A stretch of DNA of 48,166 nucleotides from Candidatus Berkelbacteria bacterium (GTDB lineage: Bacteria; Patescibacteriota; UBA1384; DTJR01): contig JAPLVK010000005.1 in the NCBI GenBank assembly GCA_026397175.1, positions 1 to 48,166 of the forward strand, in the 5' to 3' direction. The notes beneath the pieces were generated by a model. It worked only from the letters and a program-made list of their open reading frames with translations, searched no databases and was not told the DNA's origin. This document shows, one piece after another, positions 1 through 7,230 of this stretch; position 1 is the first letter of the stretch; each line of letters opens with the position of its first letter. The position numbers were made by a program, and so were the translations under genes.

Positions 1-57
1 CGGTAATTCGCCGACAGAGACACAATAAAATACCCAAAACAAAGTAAAAACAAAAAA

Positions 58-80
58 ACTCGCCAAATAGCGAGTGGTTT
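58..80. terminator. hairpin, terminator-like
   Basis: A perfect 6-bp stem (58-63 with 70-75) around a 6-nt loop has an A-run on the left and a T-rich stretch on the right, so it could stop transcripts in either direction. There is no clear gene immediately upstream, so what it terminates is unknown. Confidence 0.4.
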
Positions 81-91
81 TATATTTATGA

Positions 92-328
92 GCCGGAAAT
101 TACACAACTTTTACAAAATTTGACATTTGCCGACAGGCCCTTTTTCTGTTCTCGATCGTTAAGCTTATTCTTCCGACATTGCAATGTTATGGAAATAGTG
201 TCATTGGCTCAAGCGGTGAGCATCTTATAAATAACTACGGGGTTTTGGACATTATTCTTGTTTATGCCGTCATCAATACAATTTTCGGCATTATCTACCA
301 TTTTATTTTCGGCCGAAAATCGAAATAG
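92..328 (+). pseudogene. possible remnant of a membrane protein
   Basis: An open frame of 78 codons runs from just after a TGA at 89-91 to a TAG at 326-328 and has no ATG. The last ~35 codons encode a strongly hydrophobic segment (roughly DIILVYAVINTIFGIIYHF) ending in a basic tail (GRKSK), as expected for a final transmembrane helix. The lack of a good start codon and ribosome binding site suggests a 3' fragment or decayed gene, or a gene using a rare start. I recognise no family. Confidence 0.25.
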
Positions 329-357
329 TTCATAAATTAATAGGGCGAGTTTTTGAA

Positions 358-744
358 GTCATTCTGAACGAAGTGAAGAATCTCCGACGAATGTCGGCTT
401 GTAAAATTTAGTTATGACTAAATCATATTGGGTGTATATCATGTCCAGCAAATCCAACACTCTGTATGTTGGCATAACTAATAATTTGCAAAGAAGAATT
501 TATGAACACAAGAATAAACTTCTTGGCGGATTTACTGCAAAATATAACATCAATAGATTGATCTTCTATCAAAATTTTTATTCACCCGAAGAAGCTATTG
601 CTGCAGAGAAAAAAATTAAGGGTTGGACCAGAAAGAAGAAAGTGGAGCTTATAAGGTCGTTTAACCCCGAATTTAAGGATTTATCTGAAGGCATTTGATC
701 CATTCCCGCATGCGCGGGGGATTCTTCACTTCGTTCAGAATGAC
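358..744. repeat. 25-bp perfect inverted repeat bracketing a GIY-YIG gene
   Basis: The left arm is 358-382 and the right arm 720-744; they are exact reverse complements. Each arm has a short hairpin just inside it (384-397 on the left, 705-719 on the right). The only gene between them is the GIY-YIG nuclease gene. The arm sequence resembles dispersed palindromic repeats seen in many bacterial genomes (that comparison is from memory). The arrangement suggests a small nuclease-plus-repeat unit. Confidence 0.75.
414..698 (+). CDS. GIY-YIG nuclease family protein (small, stand-alone)
   Basis: This 94-aa protein has the GIY-YIG fold in its simplest form. The VYI and YVG elements lie at residues 7-9 and 18-20, followed by the usual Arg and His (RRIYEH, 27-32). 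A conserved C-terminal block (AAEKKIKGWTRKKK then NPEFKDL) is typical of the short UvrC-like/COG2827 group. Members are thought to cut DNA, but the physiological role of these stand-alone proteins is poorly known. The ATG start at 414 lies in an AT-rich leader with no strong ribosome binding site. The gene sits alone inside a perfect 25-bp inverted repeat. Confidence 0.85.
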   Translation: MTKSYWVYIMSSKSNTLYVGITNNLQRRIYEHKNKLLGGFTAKYNINRLIFYQNFYSPEEAIAAEKKIKGWTRKKKVELIRSFNPEFKDLSEGI

Positions 745-752
745 AAGCGATA

Positions 753-983
753 TTACTTGGGGATTTTCTGGATCAAGTTCCAAATAAAGTTGCCTAACTG
801 CTTAACCGCAGGATAAGCGGCGGGGAGGAGAATTATAAACAAAATTATCCAGAACAAGTTGCGTTTAAAAAAATTAACCAGCGCAAAAATCAAGAAAAAC
901 AAAATCAAAATTGCCAACGGCACGCGATAAGTGGAGGGGATGAGTCCTAGGATGGTGTTGTAGAAAGAAATGATTGTATTCAT
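753..983 (-). CDS. small membrane protein, two predicted helices
   Basis: This 76-aa protein has two hydrophobic segments (about residues 21-38 and 43-60) separated by a short basic turn (FFKRN), which predicts an integral membrane hairpin. The C-terminus is short and basic. The ATG is well placed and the frame is fully open, but I do not recognise a family. It lies convergent to the GIY-YIG gene and in the same direction as xer upstream, though a gap of over 100 bp makes an operon unlikely. Confidence 0.55.
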   Translation of the reverse strand: MNTIISFYNTILGLIPSTYRVPLAILILFFLIFALVNFFKRNLFWIILFIILLPAAYPAVKQLGNFIWNLIQKIPK

Positions 984-1106
984 TTAAATACATTCTAGCA
1001 TAAATCCTATCCAAATCATGATTTTCGATCACTCTAATTCACTCGAATTAAATCGCGAATATTCACTCGAATGGGCTTAATATTAGCGTGACGATTCGCG
1101 GAACCA

Positions 1107-2030
1107 TTAGTGTGCATTTGCGTGATCATTGCCTTCTTTTTGATTATGGTATTTCCGATGTACTTCGCGCAAATGTTTATCGGTTAAATGCGTATAAACC
1201 TGCGTCGTCGTAACCGAAGCGTGGCCTAGAAGTCCCTGAACGGATCGTAAATCTGCACCAGATCTTAAAATATCGGTCGCAAACGAATGACGAAGCGAAT
1301 GCGGTGAAACCTGCTTAACAATACCGGCGCGCTTGGCCGCTTCTTTAACAATTCTCTCAACTTGCCGCGTCGTAATTCGTCCTGTTTCCTTCTGTTTGTC
1401 TTCCTCCCGCACCGTTACAACGCGAATAAAAACCGCTTTGTCTTGATCGTGGCGCTTATCGAGGTATTGTTGCAGAGCATCGCGCGCGCTGTCGGACAGA
1501 AATACCACACGGCGCTTGCCTCCTTTGCCCAGAACCGAAAACTCCGAGCGCTGAAGATTAACCTGGTCGATATCTAAATTTACCAATTCCGAAACCCTTG
1601 TACCGGTCGAAAATAAAACTTCCAAAATCGCTTTGTTTCTAACCTCCAAAAGCCCACTTCCCGAATAAACCGCCAAAATCCGCTCGACCTCCTCTTTCTC
1701 TAGAAAATTAATTTGTCTCTCCGGCGTGTCGGCCAACTCGATTTTCTCCGGCGCGAGCGACTTAATATCCATTTTGGAGAGATATTTCAAAAAACTTCGA
1801 ATCGAGATCATATAATAATTGAGGGTTTTGTTCGCTAGCTCGCGCCGGTGCAAAGTAAGGCGCCATTTTTTAATCAATCCGAGATCGATTTTCTCTACAG
1901 AACTCACGCCATTTTCTTTGGCAAAATCTGCAAACTTACTTAAATATGCCTCATAATTTCTAATGGTGAGCGGGGAATGCCCCCGCTCCAGCTCGATATA
2001 TTCCAGAAATTCCCTTATGAGTTTGTCCAC
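1107..2030 (-). CDS. xer: tyrosine recombinase, XerC/XerD type
   Basis: A 307-aa site-specific recombinase of normal Xer length. The N-terminal SAM-like core-binding domain covers about residues 1-90 and the catalytic domain 105-290. The catalytic set is complete: R145 (STGTRVSEL), K169 (GKGGK), H244 and R247 (SPHSLRHSF), H270 (LLGHAS) and the nucleophile Y279 (QVYTH). In cells with a single Xer it resolves chromosome dimers at dif near the terminus. The start is GTG at 2030, following a short AT-rich leader full of aactttataa-like repeats. No integrase-type extra DNA-binding domain and no attachment site were seen, so a housekeeping role is more likely than a phage one. Confidence 0.93.
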   Translation of the reverse strand: MDKLIREFLEYIELERGHSPLTIRNYEAYLSKFADFAKENGVSSVEKIDLGLIKKWRLTLHRRELANKTLNYYMISIRSFLKYLSKMDIKSLAPEKIELADTPERQINFLEKEEVERILAVYSGSGLLEVRNKAILEVLFSTGTRVSELVNLDIDQVNLQRSEFSVLGKGGKRRVVFLSDSARDALQQYLDKRHDQDKAVFIRVVTVREEDKQKETGRITTRQVERIVKEAAKRAGIVKQVSPHSLRHSFATDILRSGADLRSVQGLLGHASVTTTQVYTHLTDKHLREVHRKYHNQKEGNDHANAH

Positions 2031-2137
2031 TTTATGAACTTTATAACTTTACGAACTTTATAAACTTATTTAATTTTACGACATCTTCCCCCAAACCACA
2101 ACTTGCCCATTTCTAACTTTTTAGTACAATAGTGGCG

Positions 2138-2722
2138 ATGGATATTTTAACAATTGATCAAAATTTGCTCGAAGCGCTCAACCGTTTTTTTATTGGGCAA
2201 TCTTCAGCCGTTGACGGGCTATTTAAGTTTTTTGGGGTTTATTTTATCTATACCCTTCCGGTCATTCTTCTGGTCATGTGGTTTTTGATCAAGGATAGAC
2301 AAAAGCGAATTGCTCTGGTCATGTCGATGGTTTCGCTTGTAATTTCGATATTTGGTTTTAATAAATTAATTTCCCATTTTTGGTATCGCGCCCGACCGGA
2401 CATCATAGTTATCGGTCTCAAGGAAGTATTTTTCCACCGTCCGGACTTTTCGTTCCCCTCCGATCACGCCTCGGCTTTGTTTGCTATAACTTTCACTCTG
2501 TATTTATTCGGCTATAAAAAAGCGGCAAATTGGTTTCTACTCTATTCTCTAATTATCGTCTTTGCCCGGGTCGTGATTGCCGTTCATTATCCGCTTGATA
2601 TTATCGGCGGTGCCGCCGTGGCGTTAGCTGCATCGCTTGTTGTTTTTTGGCTCAAAAAACCGCTCACGAAATATATTTACGAACCGATTGTCTTTGTTTT
2701 AAAAAAAGTAAGGTTGGCATGA
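2138..2722 (+). CDS. PAP2-family membrane phosphatase
   Basis: A polytopic membrane protein (about 195 aa) with the three PAP2 motifs: RARP (86-89), PSDH with the acid/base His (109-112), and ARVVIAVHYPLD with the nucleophilic His152 and Asp156 (145-156; numbering from the GTG two codons upstream of the ATG). Such enzymes dephosphorylate undecaprenyl diphosphate or related lipid phosphates at the membrane surface. An in-frame GTG at 2132 is also possible; the ATG at 2138 is preferred. A TACAAT -10 lies about 10 bp upstream, so the leader is very short. It overlaps the next gene by 4 bp (ATGA), forming an operon with it and dedA. Confidence 0.88.
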   Translation: MDILTIDQNLLEALNRFFIGQSSAVDGLFKFFGVYFIYTLPVILLVMWFLIKDRQKRIALVMSMVSLVISIFGFNKLISHFWYRARPDIIVIGLKEVFFHRPDFSFPSDHASALFAITFTLYLFGYKKAANWFLLYSLIIVFARVVIAVHYPLDIIGGAAVALAASLVVFWLKKPLTKYIYEPIVFVLKKVRLA

Positions 2723-3327
2723 GAGAAAAAGAAGTTCGCCATGTAAGCGCCGAAATCATTTCCTGGCTTTTTTATCCGCCTTTGGTCGGCACGGTTTTTT
2801 TTGTGTTTTTGGTTTTTTGGTATTCGACAGATCTGAATCAAGGCCTTCATTGGTTGGTTGCTATTTCGCCATTTTTGATTTTTATTCCGCTAATTTATTT
2901 TGTGATCTCATTTAAGCTCGGTTGGATTAGCGACATTGATTTAACCGATCGCAAAGAACGCCCGATTTTCCTTTCGGCTTTTATCGTATCTTTGGCATTA
3001 GCGTCGGCCCTCCTTTATCTTTTATCTGTTCCGACTAAATTTTTTGTTTATGTTTTTTCGGGGTTAGTGATGACCGTCGTCACTTCGATTATCACATTAT
3101 TTTGGAAAATCAGCTTTCATACCGCTGTAACCACTAGTGTCGTTACAGCTATCACTATTCTAGGCGGGCCGCAATTTTGGCCTCTATTTTTACTAATCCC
3201 AATCATCGGTTGGGCCAGAGTCATGCTTAAAAAGCACACTTTTTGGCAAGTTGTCGGCGGTGCATTAGTCGCTTTTGTTATCACCGAGGGAGTGTTTTTG
3301 GCTTTTGGTTTTAATGTTCTTTTTTAA
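2719..3327 (+). CDS. PAP2-superfamily-like membrane protein (degenerate)
   Basis: About 202 aa with five or six hydrophobic helices. The pattern matches PAP2 but several catalytic positions differ: a DRKERP element stands for the first motif, KISFHTA for PSxH, and ARVMLKKHTFWQVVGG for the last motif, where the usual Asp is Gln. Either a related family with other substrates or an inactive partner is possible. The start at 2719 is chosen because it overlaps the upstream stop by 4 bp, the classical coupled arrangement; a longer frame exists upstream but runs inside the previous gene. DedA follows 5 bp downstream. Confidence 0.8.
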   Translation: MREKEVRHVSAEIISWLFYPPLVGTVFFVFLVFWYSTDLNQGLHWLVAISPFLIFIPLIYFVISFKLGWISDIDLTDRKERPIFLSAFIVSLALASALLYLLSVPTKFFVYVFSGLVMTVVTSIITLFWKISFHTAVTTSVVTAITILGGPQFWPLFLLIPIIGWARVMLKKHTFWQVVGGALVAFVITEGVFLAFGFNVLF

Positions 3328-3332
3328 AAATT

Positions 3333-3953
3333 ATGACGGCAATTTTATCTTTTTTTAGCCATTTTATAATCAACACAATTTCCTCGATGGGATATTTTGG
3401 GGTGGCGGTTTTGATGGCAATCGGTGCTTTCAATATTCCGCTACCCTCCGAGGTGATTTTGCCGTTTTCCGGTTTTTTGGTTTGGTCGGGACAGTTCAAC
3501 TTATTTTTAGTGGCACTTTTTGCCTGCTTGGGCTGGCTTTTTGGCGCGTTTTTTTCTTATTATTTAGGGATTTACGGTGGCCGGCCGCTAATTAACCGCT
3601 TTGGAAAATATGTCTTGCTCTCACACCACGATTTGGACAACACCGAAAAATTTTTTGCTAAATATGGCGAAATTGCGGTTTTTGTCGGCCAGCTTTTGCC
3701 GATTGTCAGAAATTTTATTTCCCTTGCGGCCGGCATTTCGAAACTGAAATTTTGGAAATTTATTTCTTATACTTTGGCGGGCGCGTTTCTCTGGGCGCTT
3801 TTGTTAACTTGGATCGGTGTCAAACTCGGCGAAAACTGGGACTTGGTCAAGGTTTACTTTCATAAATTTGATGTGTTGATAGCGGTCTTGATTGTGTTGG
3901 CGATTGCCTTGTATATCTGGCGACATATTAAAAATTCGAAAAATCACGAATAA
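3333..3953 (+). CDS. DedA family membrane protein
   Basis: A 206-aa DedA/SNARE-associated family protein. It shows the family elements NIPLPSEVILPFSGFL near residue 35, and GQLLPIVRNFISLAAGISKLKFWKF near 120-145, with the conserved Arg, Pro and Gly positions, plus a C-terminal transmembrane helix and basic tail. DedA proteins act in undecaprenyl phosphate translocation and membrane homeostasis. Its position directly after two PAP2-type genes fits a lipid-carrier recycling operon: dephosphorylate, then flip. That pathway link is inference from family knowledge and gene order. Confidence 0.88.
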   Translation: MTAILSFFSHFIINTISSMGYFGVAVLMAIGAFNIPLPSEVILPFSGFLVWSGQFNLFLVALFACLGWLFGAFFSYYLGIYGGRPLINRFGKYVLLSHHDLDNTEKFFAKYGEIAVFVGQLLPIVRNFISLAAGISKLKFWKFISYTLAGAFLWALLLTWIGVKLGENWDLVKVYFHKFDVLIAVLIVLAIALYIWRHIKNSKNHE

Positions 3954-4016
3954 CGAATTTAGAATTATGAATTACGGATTAGTCGATTTTTTACTTTAAA
4001 AACTTTCTAACTTTAC

Positions 4017-4058
4017 CCGCCTGCAGAAGCTGTCGCTTCAGCGACTGCGGGCAGGCGA
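4017..4058. repeat. GC-rich nested hairpin repeat
   Basis: The outer stem CGCCTGC/GCAGGCG (4018-4024 with 4051-4057) encloses a smaller hairpin (GAAGC-TGTC-GCTTC, 4026-4039). It lies between dedA and the PRC-barrel gene in otherwise AT-rich DNA. It has no T-tract, so it looks more like a dispersed palindromic repeat than a terminator. Confidence 0.6.
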
Positions 4059-4076
4059 ACTTTATAAACTATTGCT

Positions 4077-4601
4077 ATGCTTATTGATTTATCTAAATTT
4101 ACTAATATCCCTGTCGGGTCTTTCGAGGCCGAGGAAAAAGTGGGCAAAGTCCTGCGCCCGCTTTTAAATCCCGACGAAGGCCGCGTGATCGGTTTTGCGG
4201 TTTTAACCCGAGAACTTTTCCCGAAACTTAAAGTCCTTTCGATTCAGGATGTAGTTGATATTGATCGAAACGGGCTGGTGATAAGATCGGCTGATTCGCT
4301 GGTTGACTCAAAAGAGATTGTGCGGATTGCGGAAATTTTAAAAAAGAAGTTTGACTTAATCGGACTCAAAACATACTTTCAGTCGGGCGAAAAATTAGGG
4401 AGAGTGAGCGATGCGGTGATCGAAAGCCAAACGGGTGATATCACACGACTTTATGTCGGATCGCTTTTTAAAAATTTTGCCTTTGAAAAATCCAAAATTT
4501 ACGAGATCGCTTGGACAAAAGTTGTTGTAAAAGACGAAAAAAATCAAAAGAGCAAAGTTCGGCCAAAAATCGTCCCCTCCGAACTCCCAGAACCGGCCTA
4601 G
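4077..4601 (+). CDS. PRC-barrel domain protein
   Basis: A 174-aa cytoplasmic protein with two consecutive beta-barrel segments of PRC type. One lies at about residues 1-80 (VGSFEAEEKVGKV ... GFAVLTR) and a second at about 85-150 (GLKTYFQSGEKLGRVSDAVI ... ITRLYVG), followed by a charged Lys-rich tail ending in Pro-rich residues. PRC-barrels occur in RNA processing (RimM), photosynthetic reaction centres and stress proteins; the exact role here is unknown. A strong palindromic terminator begins 27 bp after the stop. Confidence 0.75.
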   Translation: MLIDLSKFTNIPVGSFEAEEKVGKVLRPLLNPDEGRVIGFAVLTRELFPKLKVLSIQDVVDIDRNGLVIRSADSLVDSKEIVRIAEILKKKFDLIGLKTYFQSGEKLGRVSDAVIESQTGDITRLYVGSLFKNFAFEKSKIYEIAWTKVVVKDEKNQKSKVRPKIVPSELPEPA

Positions 4602-4627
4602 CGAGAAATACTTGTCTCTAGACATGA

Positions 4628-4659
4628 AAAGGGGCGGCTCCAGCTGGAGCCGCCCCTTT
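4628..4659. terminator. bidirectional palindromic terminator
   Basis: A perfect 32-bp palindrome with a GC-rich core (ggggcggctcca and its complement) flanked by A and T runs. It can end both the plus-strand PRC-barrel gene and the minus-strand lipoprotein gene that converges from 4680. Confidence 0.85.
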
Positions 4660-4679
4660 ATTTGTGGGTCGTTTCGACC

Positions 4680-5375
4680 TCATCCTCGTCCGGTTTGGAC
4701 GAGGACGGTGAACTTCTTGCCGGCGACATCGCCGACAAGGGTCTGTGGCCCGAACCCCTCGCGGGAGCGGACCTCGATCTGCCGCGCTTTGTCGCCGAGG
4801 ACCGTGATCACGAGGCCCTCCGGCACCGTCCAGAGGACGGGTATGTCCGGCGACCCGGGCCAGCCGGGATAGCCGCTTGCATAGTGGTCAATCCAAGTCA
4901 CCTTGATGGTAACCGGACTGACATAGTCGGCGATCCCGCCGTCGAAGACCGCGTCGGAGACCTTGGTCGCGCCTTCGACGAGAATCTCTAGTTTATCCGG
5001 GATGATGTGGGTGGTAACCACATGAACCCGAGAAACCTCGGATCCATTTACCATCAACGCGACATCAGCCTGCCAGCTGGAAAGTGCCGTCGCTTCCCAG
5101 ATGCCAGGGCTGACCCTGTTGAGCGCGATGGCGTCGGTCTGCAAACAGACCAGCTCTACCGGCCGGTTAGGCGTGTCGCCGACCAGCGTCCACCGTTGGA
5201 CGCCGACGAGGCTAATGACGCCACTCGGCGTCGGCAACGGTACCTCGACCCGGATTTGCTCGGGGGCCGGAGGGTTGATCGGGGGGATAACCGGCGTGAC
5301 GCCCGTGCTGCCACCGCAACCACCGAGCGCCATCATCAGTACCGCAATTCCCACCAACAACAATGTCGTCTTCAT
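4680..5375 (-). CDS. secreted lipoprotein of unknown function
   Basis: A 231-aa protein with a lipoprotein signal: a hydrophobic N-terminus and an LGGC lipobox with Cys20. A Gly/Pro-rich linker (residues 20-40) follows, then a beta-strand-rich body reminiscent of Ig-like folds (for example VTIKVTWIDHYASGYPGW). I do not recognise a family. The ATG at 5375 has a ribosome binding site (AAGGGAGAG) upstream. The gene is markedly richer in G/C-ending codons than xer or dedA and is a self-contained unit, with a consensus promoter at 5457-5485 and a terminator at 4628-4659. Confidence 0.75.
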   Translation of the reverse strand: MKTTLLLVGIAVLMMALGGCGGSTGVTPVIPPINPPAPEQIRVEVPLPTPSGVISLVGVQRWTLVGDTPNRPVELVCLQTDAIALNRVSPGIWEATALSSWQADVALMVNGSEVSRVHVVTTHIIPDKLEILVEGATKVSDAVFDGGIADYVSPVTIKVTWIDHYASGYPGWPGSPDIPVLWTVPEGLVITVLGDKARQIEVRSREGFGPQTLVGDVAGKKFTVLVQTGRG

Positions 5376-5456
5376 TCGAAACTCTCCCTTTGCCCCTATC
5401 GGGGCCCGTCAAACAACTCGGCCGAAACACTTATGTGTTTCTAAACCGTTCGAGAG

Positions 5457-5485
5457 AGCATACCATATAACTGGAGAAAAGTCAA
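5457..5485 (-). promoter_or_regulatory. sigma70-type promoter of the lipoprotein gene
   Basis: On the minus strand, TTGACT and TATGCT are separated by 17 bp, and the sequence before the -10 box is tatatgg, an extended -10 (TGG). It lies about 80 bp upstream of the ATG. Confidence 0.7.
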
Positions 5486-5521
5486 GGTCGGTACCACGAC
5501 ATCAGAAGTGCTTTACTCAAG

Positions 5522-5556
5522 GCCCGACAGCTTCAAAACCTGCCGGGCTTTTCTCT
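5522..5556 (+). terminator. intrinsic terminator without an obvious gene
   Basis: The hairpin GCCCGACA/TGCCGGGC (one mismatch) is followed by a T-rich tract (ttttctcttt). No plus-strand gene lies upstream, so it may end a short untranslated RNA or act as an insulator between units. The non-coding interval 5376-5797 also holds a long hairpin, a second strong terminator and two promoters. Confidence 0.5.
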
Positions 5557-5558
5557 TT

Positions 5559-5644
5559 AATGTACAATTTTCTCCCAGCCTACCGGTCTTCGACTCTGAA
5601 GCTCAGACTTGAAGAGCAGGCAGGGATCGAGAAAATTGTACATT
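5559..5644. repeat. 86-nt long-arm hairpin element
   Basis: Outer arms 5559-5574 and 5629-5644 are perfect 16-bp inverted repeats. Inside, further complementary blocks continue the fold: GCCT/AGGC, TCTTC/GAAGA and TCTGA/TCAGA around a 3-nt loop. No coding frame fits. The arm (TGTACAATTTTCTC) closely resembles the arm of the palindrome at 13656-13699 (TGTACAAATTTCTC), so the two may belong to one repeat family. Confidence 0.65.
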
Positions 5645-5695
5645 TTAAGAGGTAAATTAATTTACTCATTCCCTACGATCGTATCAAATGAGTAA

Positions 5696-5736
5696 CCCCC
5701 AAACTCCACCCGGCGGGTGGAGTTTGGGGGTCTTTG
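5696..5736 (+). terminator. very stable GC-rich hairpin terminator
   Basis: A 16-bp perfect stem (5696-5711 with 5715-5730) with a 3-nt loop is followed by tcttt. Just upstream is a weaker 9-bp inverted repeat (5662-5670 with 5687-5695). No gene ends here; the pair may insulate the promoter at 5750-5778 from upstream transcription. Confidence 0.6.
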
Positions 5737-5749
5737 GCCAACATTTCTT

Positions 5750-5778
5750 TTGACTTTTTTGCGAGTTTGAGCTAAGAT
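5750..5778 (+). promoter_or_regulatory. sigma70-type promoter
   Basis: TTGACT (5750-5755) and TAAGAT (5773-5778) are spaced by 17 bp, about 20 bp upstream of the membrane protein gene start. Confidence 0.6.
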
Positions 5779-5797
5779 AACATCTTACTGGAATCTG

Positions 5798-6226
5798 TTG
5801 CTGACAATCCTCTTCTGGATCGTAGGCATCGCCTACTGTGGGTTTGCAGCGTTTCTTGTTTGGGAGGCGATTTGTCTACCGGGAGCGGATGCAAACTATG
5901 ATATTGGGCTTGCTATCCCGCTGGGAGCGCTTGGCTTGATTGCCTGCCTGATCGCATTTAGATGTTGCACTCGATGTGCGAGGATCAAGCCGAAAAGAGA
6001 GATGCGGTTGTACGAACGGCAGTGGAGAATCGTGTGCTTTCTCTTGGGTTATGTACTGGTGCTTTGTGCTTTGACTGTTGCCTGGTCTGTGGCTCATGCG
6101 GTCCGTTTGGGAATTGCCTATGATGGATACAGGCAAACCGGCTGGATTATGGCTGGTGTCATGGCGATCGCTGGGATTGGCTTTCTGTGTTTTGCCATCA
6201 AACGCTTCAAGACCGAGGAGAAATGA
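5798..6226 (+). CDS. membrane protein with four predicted helices, unknown
   Basis: A 142-aa polytopic membrane protein. Hydrophobic segments lie at about residues 2-24, 37-56, 80-102 and 116-135. A cysteine cluster (CCTRCAR) sits at the cytoplasmic edge of the second helix and a basic loop (KPKREMRLYERQWR) follows it. No family is recognised. There is no ATG; the TTG at 5798 is the most upstream usable start after the promoter, and the ribosome binding site is weak, so the start is uncertain. It is a GC-richer orphan unit with a promoter directly upstream and a terminator 30 bp downstream. Confidence 0.6.
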   Translation: MLTILFWIVGIAYCGFAAFLVWEAICLPGADANYDIGLAIPLGALGLIACLIAFRCCTRCARIKPKREMRLYERQWRIVCFLLGYVLVLCALTVAWSVAHAVRLGIAYDGYRQTGWIMAGVMAIAGIGFLCFAIKRFKTEEK

Positions 6227-6256
6227 TGCTTGCACAAAAATCTCGGTTGAAATCAC

Positions 6257-6291
6257 ATGGGCGGCGTCTTCTGGACGCCGCCCATTCTTTT
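6257..6291 (+). terminator. intrinsic terminator
   Basis: The perfect stem ATGGGCGGCGTC/GACGCCGCCCAT with a 5-nt loop is followed by tcttttt. It ends the membrane protein gene at 5798-6226. Confidence 0.85.
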
Positions 6292-6303
6292 TATAAAAAC
6301 AAA

Positions 6304-6345
6304 AAGCCCGACACATTCCGATTGTTAGTCGAAATGGCCGGGCTT
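6304..6345 (-). terminator. intrinsic terminator of the thioredoxin-like operon
   Basis: The stem AAGCCCG/CGGGCTT, with an imperfect inner extension, is followed on the minus strand by a T-run (ggctttttgttttt). It is positioned to end the minus-strand operon stopping at 6386. Confidence 0.75.
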
Positions 6346-6385
6346 GGGGGAACTTATATCTGGCCAGAAAATGGCCGAAGATCGG

Positions 6386-6715
6386 CTATTCGGTCAGATC
6401 AAAGGCCTTCTTGATGCGATCCAGCAGCTCACCCTCGGGTTTCTCGCCGATGAAAGTGTCTTTCTGTTCGCCGTCATCCAGTATGACCACCGTAGGAATT
6501 GCGCGGATCTTATACTTGGTAGCAGCGTGTTTGTGGTCTTCGATATTGACCATGATGACCTGGATAGTGTCCGGCAGCTGCTTAGCAACCAAACCAAGAT
6601 CCCTGTTCATCCTCCGATATGGTGCGCACCAAACCCAAAAAACGAGAACCACCTTCTTACCGGCGAGCATTTGGCCCAAATCTTGCTCTTCCAGCTCGAC
6701 AATTGCGGCTGCCAT
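6386..6715 (-). CDS. thioredoxin-like protein with a CAPY active site
   Basis: A 109-aa thioredoxin-fold protein: strand VVLVFWVWC, then the active-site helix, then the cis-Pro loop (RAIPTVVILDDG). The usual WCGPC is WCAPY, so only the first Cys remains. Dithiol-disulfide exchange as in classical thioredoxin is therefore unlikely; monothiol chemistry or binding without catalysis are options. No signal peptide is seen. The ATG at 6715 has an AGGTGA site five bases upstream; a GTG three codons earlier is less likely. It is the second gene of a two-gene minus-strand operon, 43 bp after the frameshifted gene. Confidence 0.8.
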   Translation of the reverse strand: MAAAIVELEEQDLGQMLAGKKVVLVFWVWCAPYRRMNRDLGLVAKQLPDTIQVIMVNIEDHKHAATKYKIRAIPTVVILDDGEQKDTFIGEKPEGELLDRIKKAFDLTE

Positions 6716-6758
6716 GCAACTCACCTCGGTGGGTTACGGTATTGTTGCTCGTGCTTTG

Positions 6759-7056
6759 TTACTGCCCGACGATTTTGACGACGAGAGTGCGCTTCTCTGG
6801 ATCGAATGCGACCAGCTCGTAGCGGGTCGTGATATCCGAAAAGTTCATAACTCGGACTTTAGTAGTTCTGCTCTCGATCATCTCTCTAACATTGATACCA
6901 GCCTCGGCCGACTTGGCATAATATGCCAAACTAACCAAGTGAGGGTGGTCAATGCCAACTGTCCCAACACCCTCGACAGTAACAGTCAACTCTCCGATGA
7001 ACAGATCGTCAAGGGTTGGTGAACTTACAACTGGGGGGGGTCTGACCTTCTTTCAT
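6759..7056 (-). CDS. unknown protein, frame broken at a run of eight G/C
   Basis: The well-supported start (ATG at 7056, AAGGAAG site upstream, promoter at 7116-7144) opens a frame that stops within about 16 codons. One frame over, an open frame runs without stop from the C8 tract (7033-7040) to 6759 and encodes VVSSPTLDDLFIGELTVTVE... through KIVGQ. Seven instead of eight C would join them into a ~98-aa protein. The body looks like an alpha/beta domain of unknown family. Either a sequencing or assembly error in the homopolymer, slipped-strand phase variation, or programmed frameshifting could explain it. Confidence 0.6.
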
Positions 7057-7115
7057 TGTCAATCTTCCTTTCAAGATGCGAAATGCGTTTTGTCCCGCCG
7101 GGGCGGATTCACAAG

Positions 7116-7144
7116 ATAATATTCTTATTAGTTAAAAAAATCAA
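7116..7144 (-). promoter_or_regulatory. promoter of the frameshifted gene/thioredoxin-like operon
   Basis: On the minus strand TTGATT and TATTAT are 17 bp apart, about 60 bp upstream of the ATG at 7056. Confidence 0.6.
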
Positions 7145-7230
7145 GCGAAAATTTAAAAAATATAGTTCAAAGCCAAAAACCACAACTTATAATTATTTAA
7201 CTTATTAGTTTTAAGTTATGGTTGGAGACC

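Noticed and set aside
1107-2030. Xer recombinase as an integrase of a mobile element
   Set aside because: Length and motifs fit housekeeping XerC/D; no attachment-site repeats, excisionase or phage genes are nearby.
4612-5655. Overlapping plus-strand open frames across the lipoprotein gene
   Set aside because: They are Arg/Pro-rich antisense shadows, run through the terminator and promoter region, and lack ribosome binding sites.
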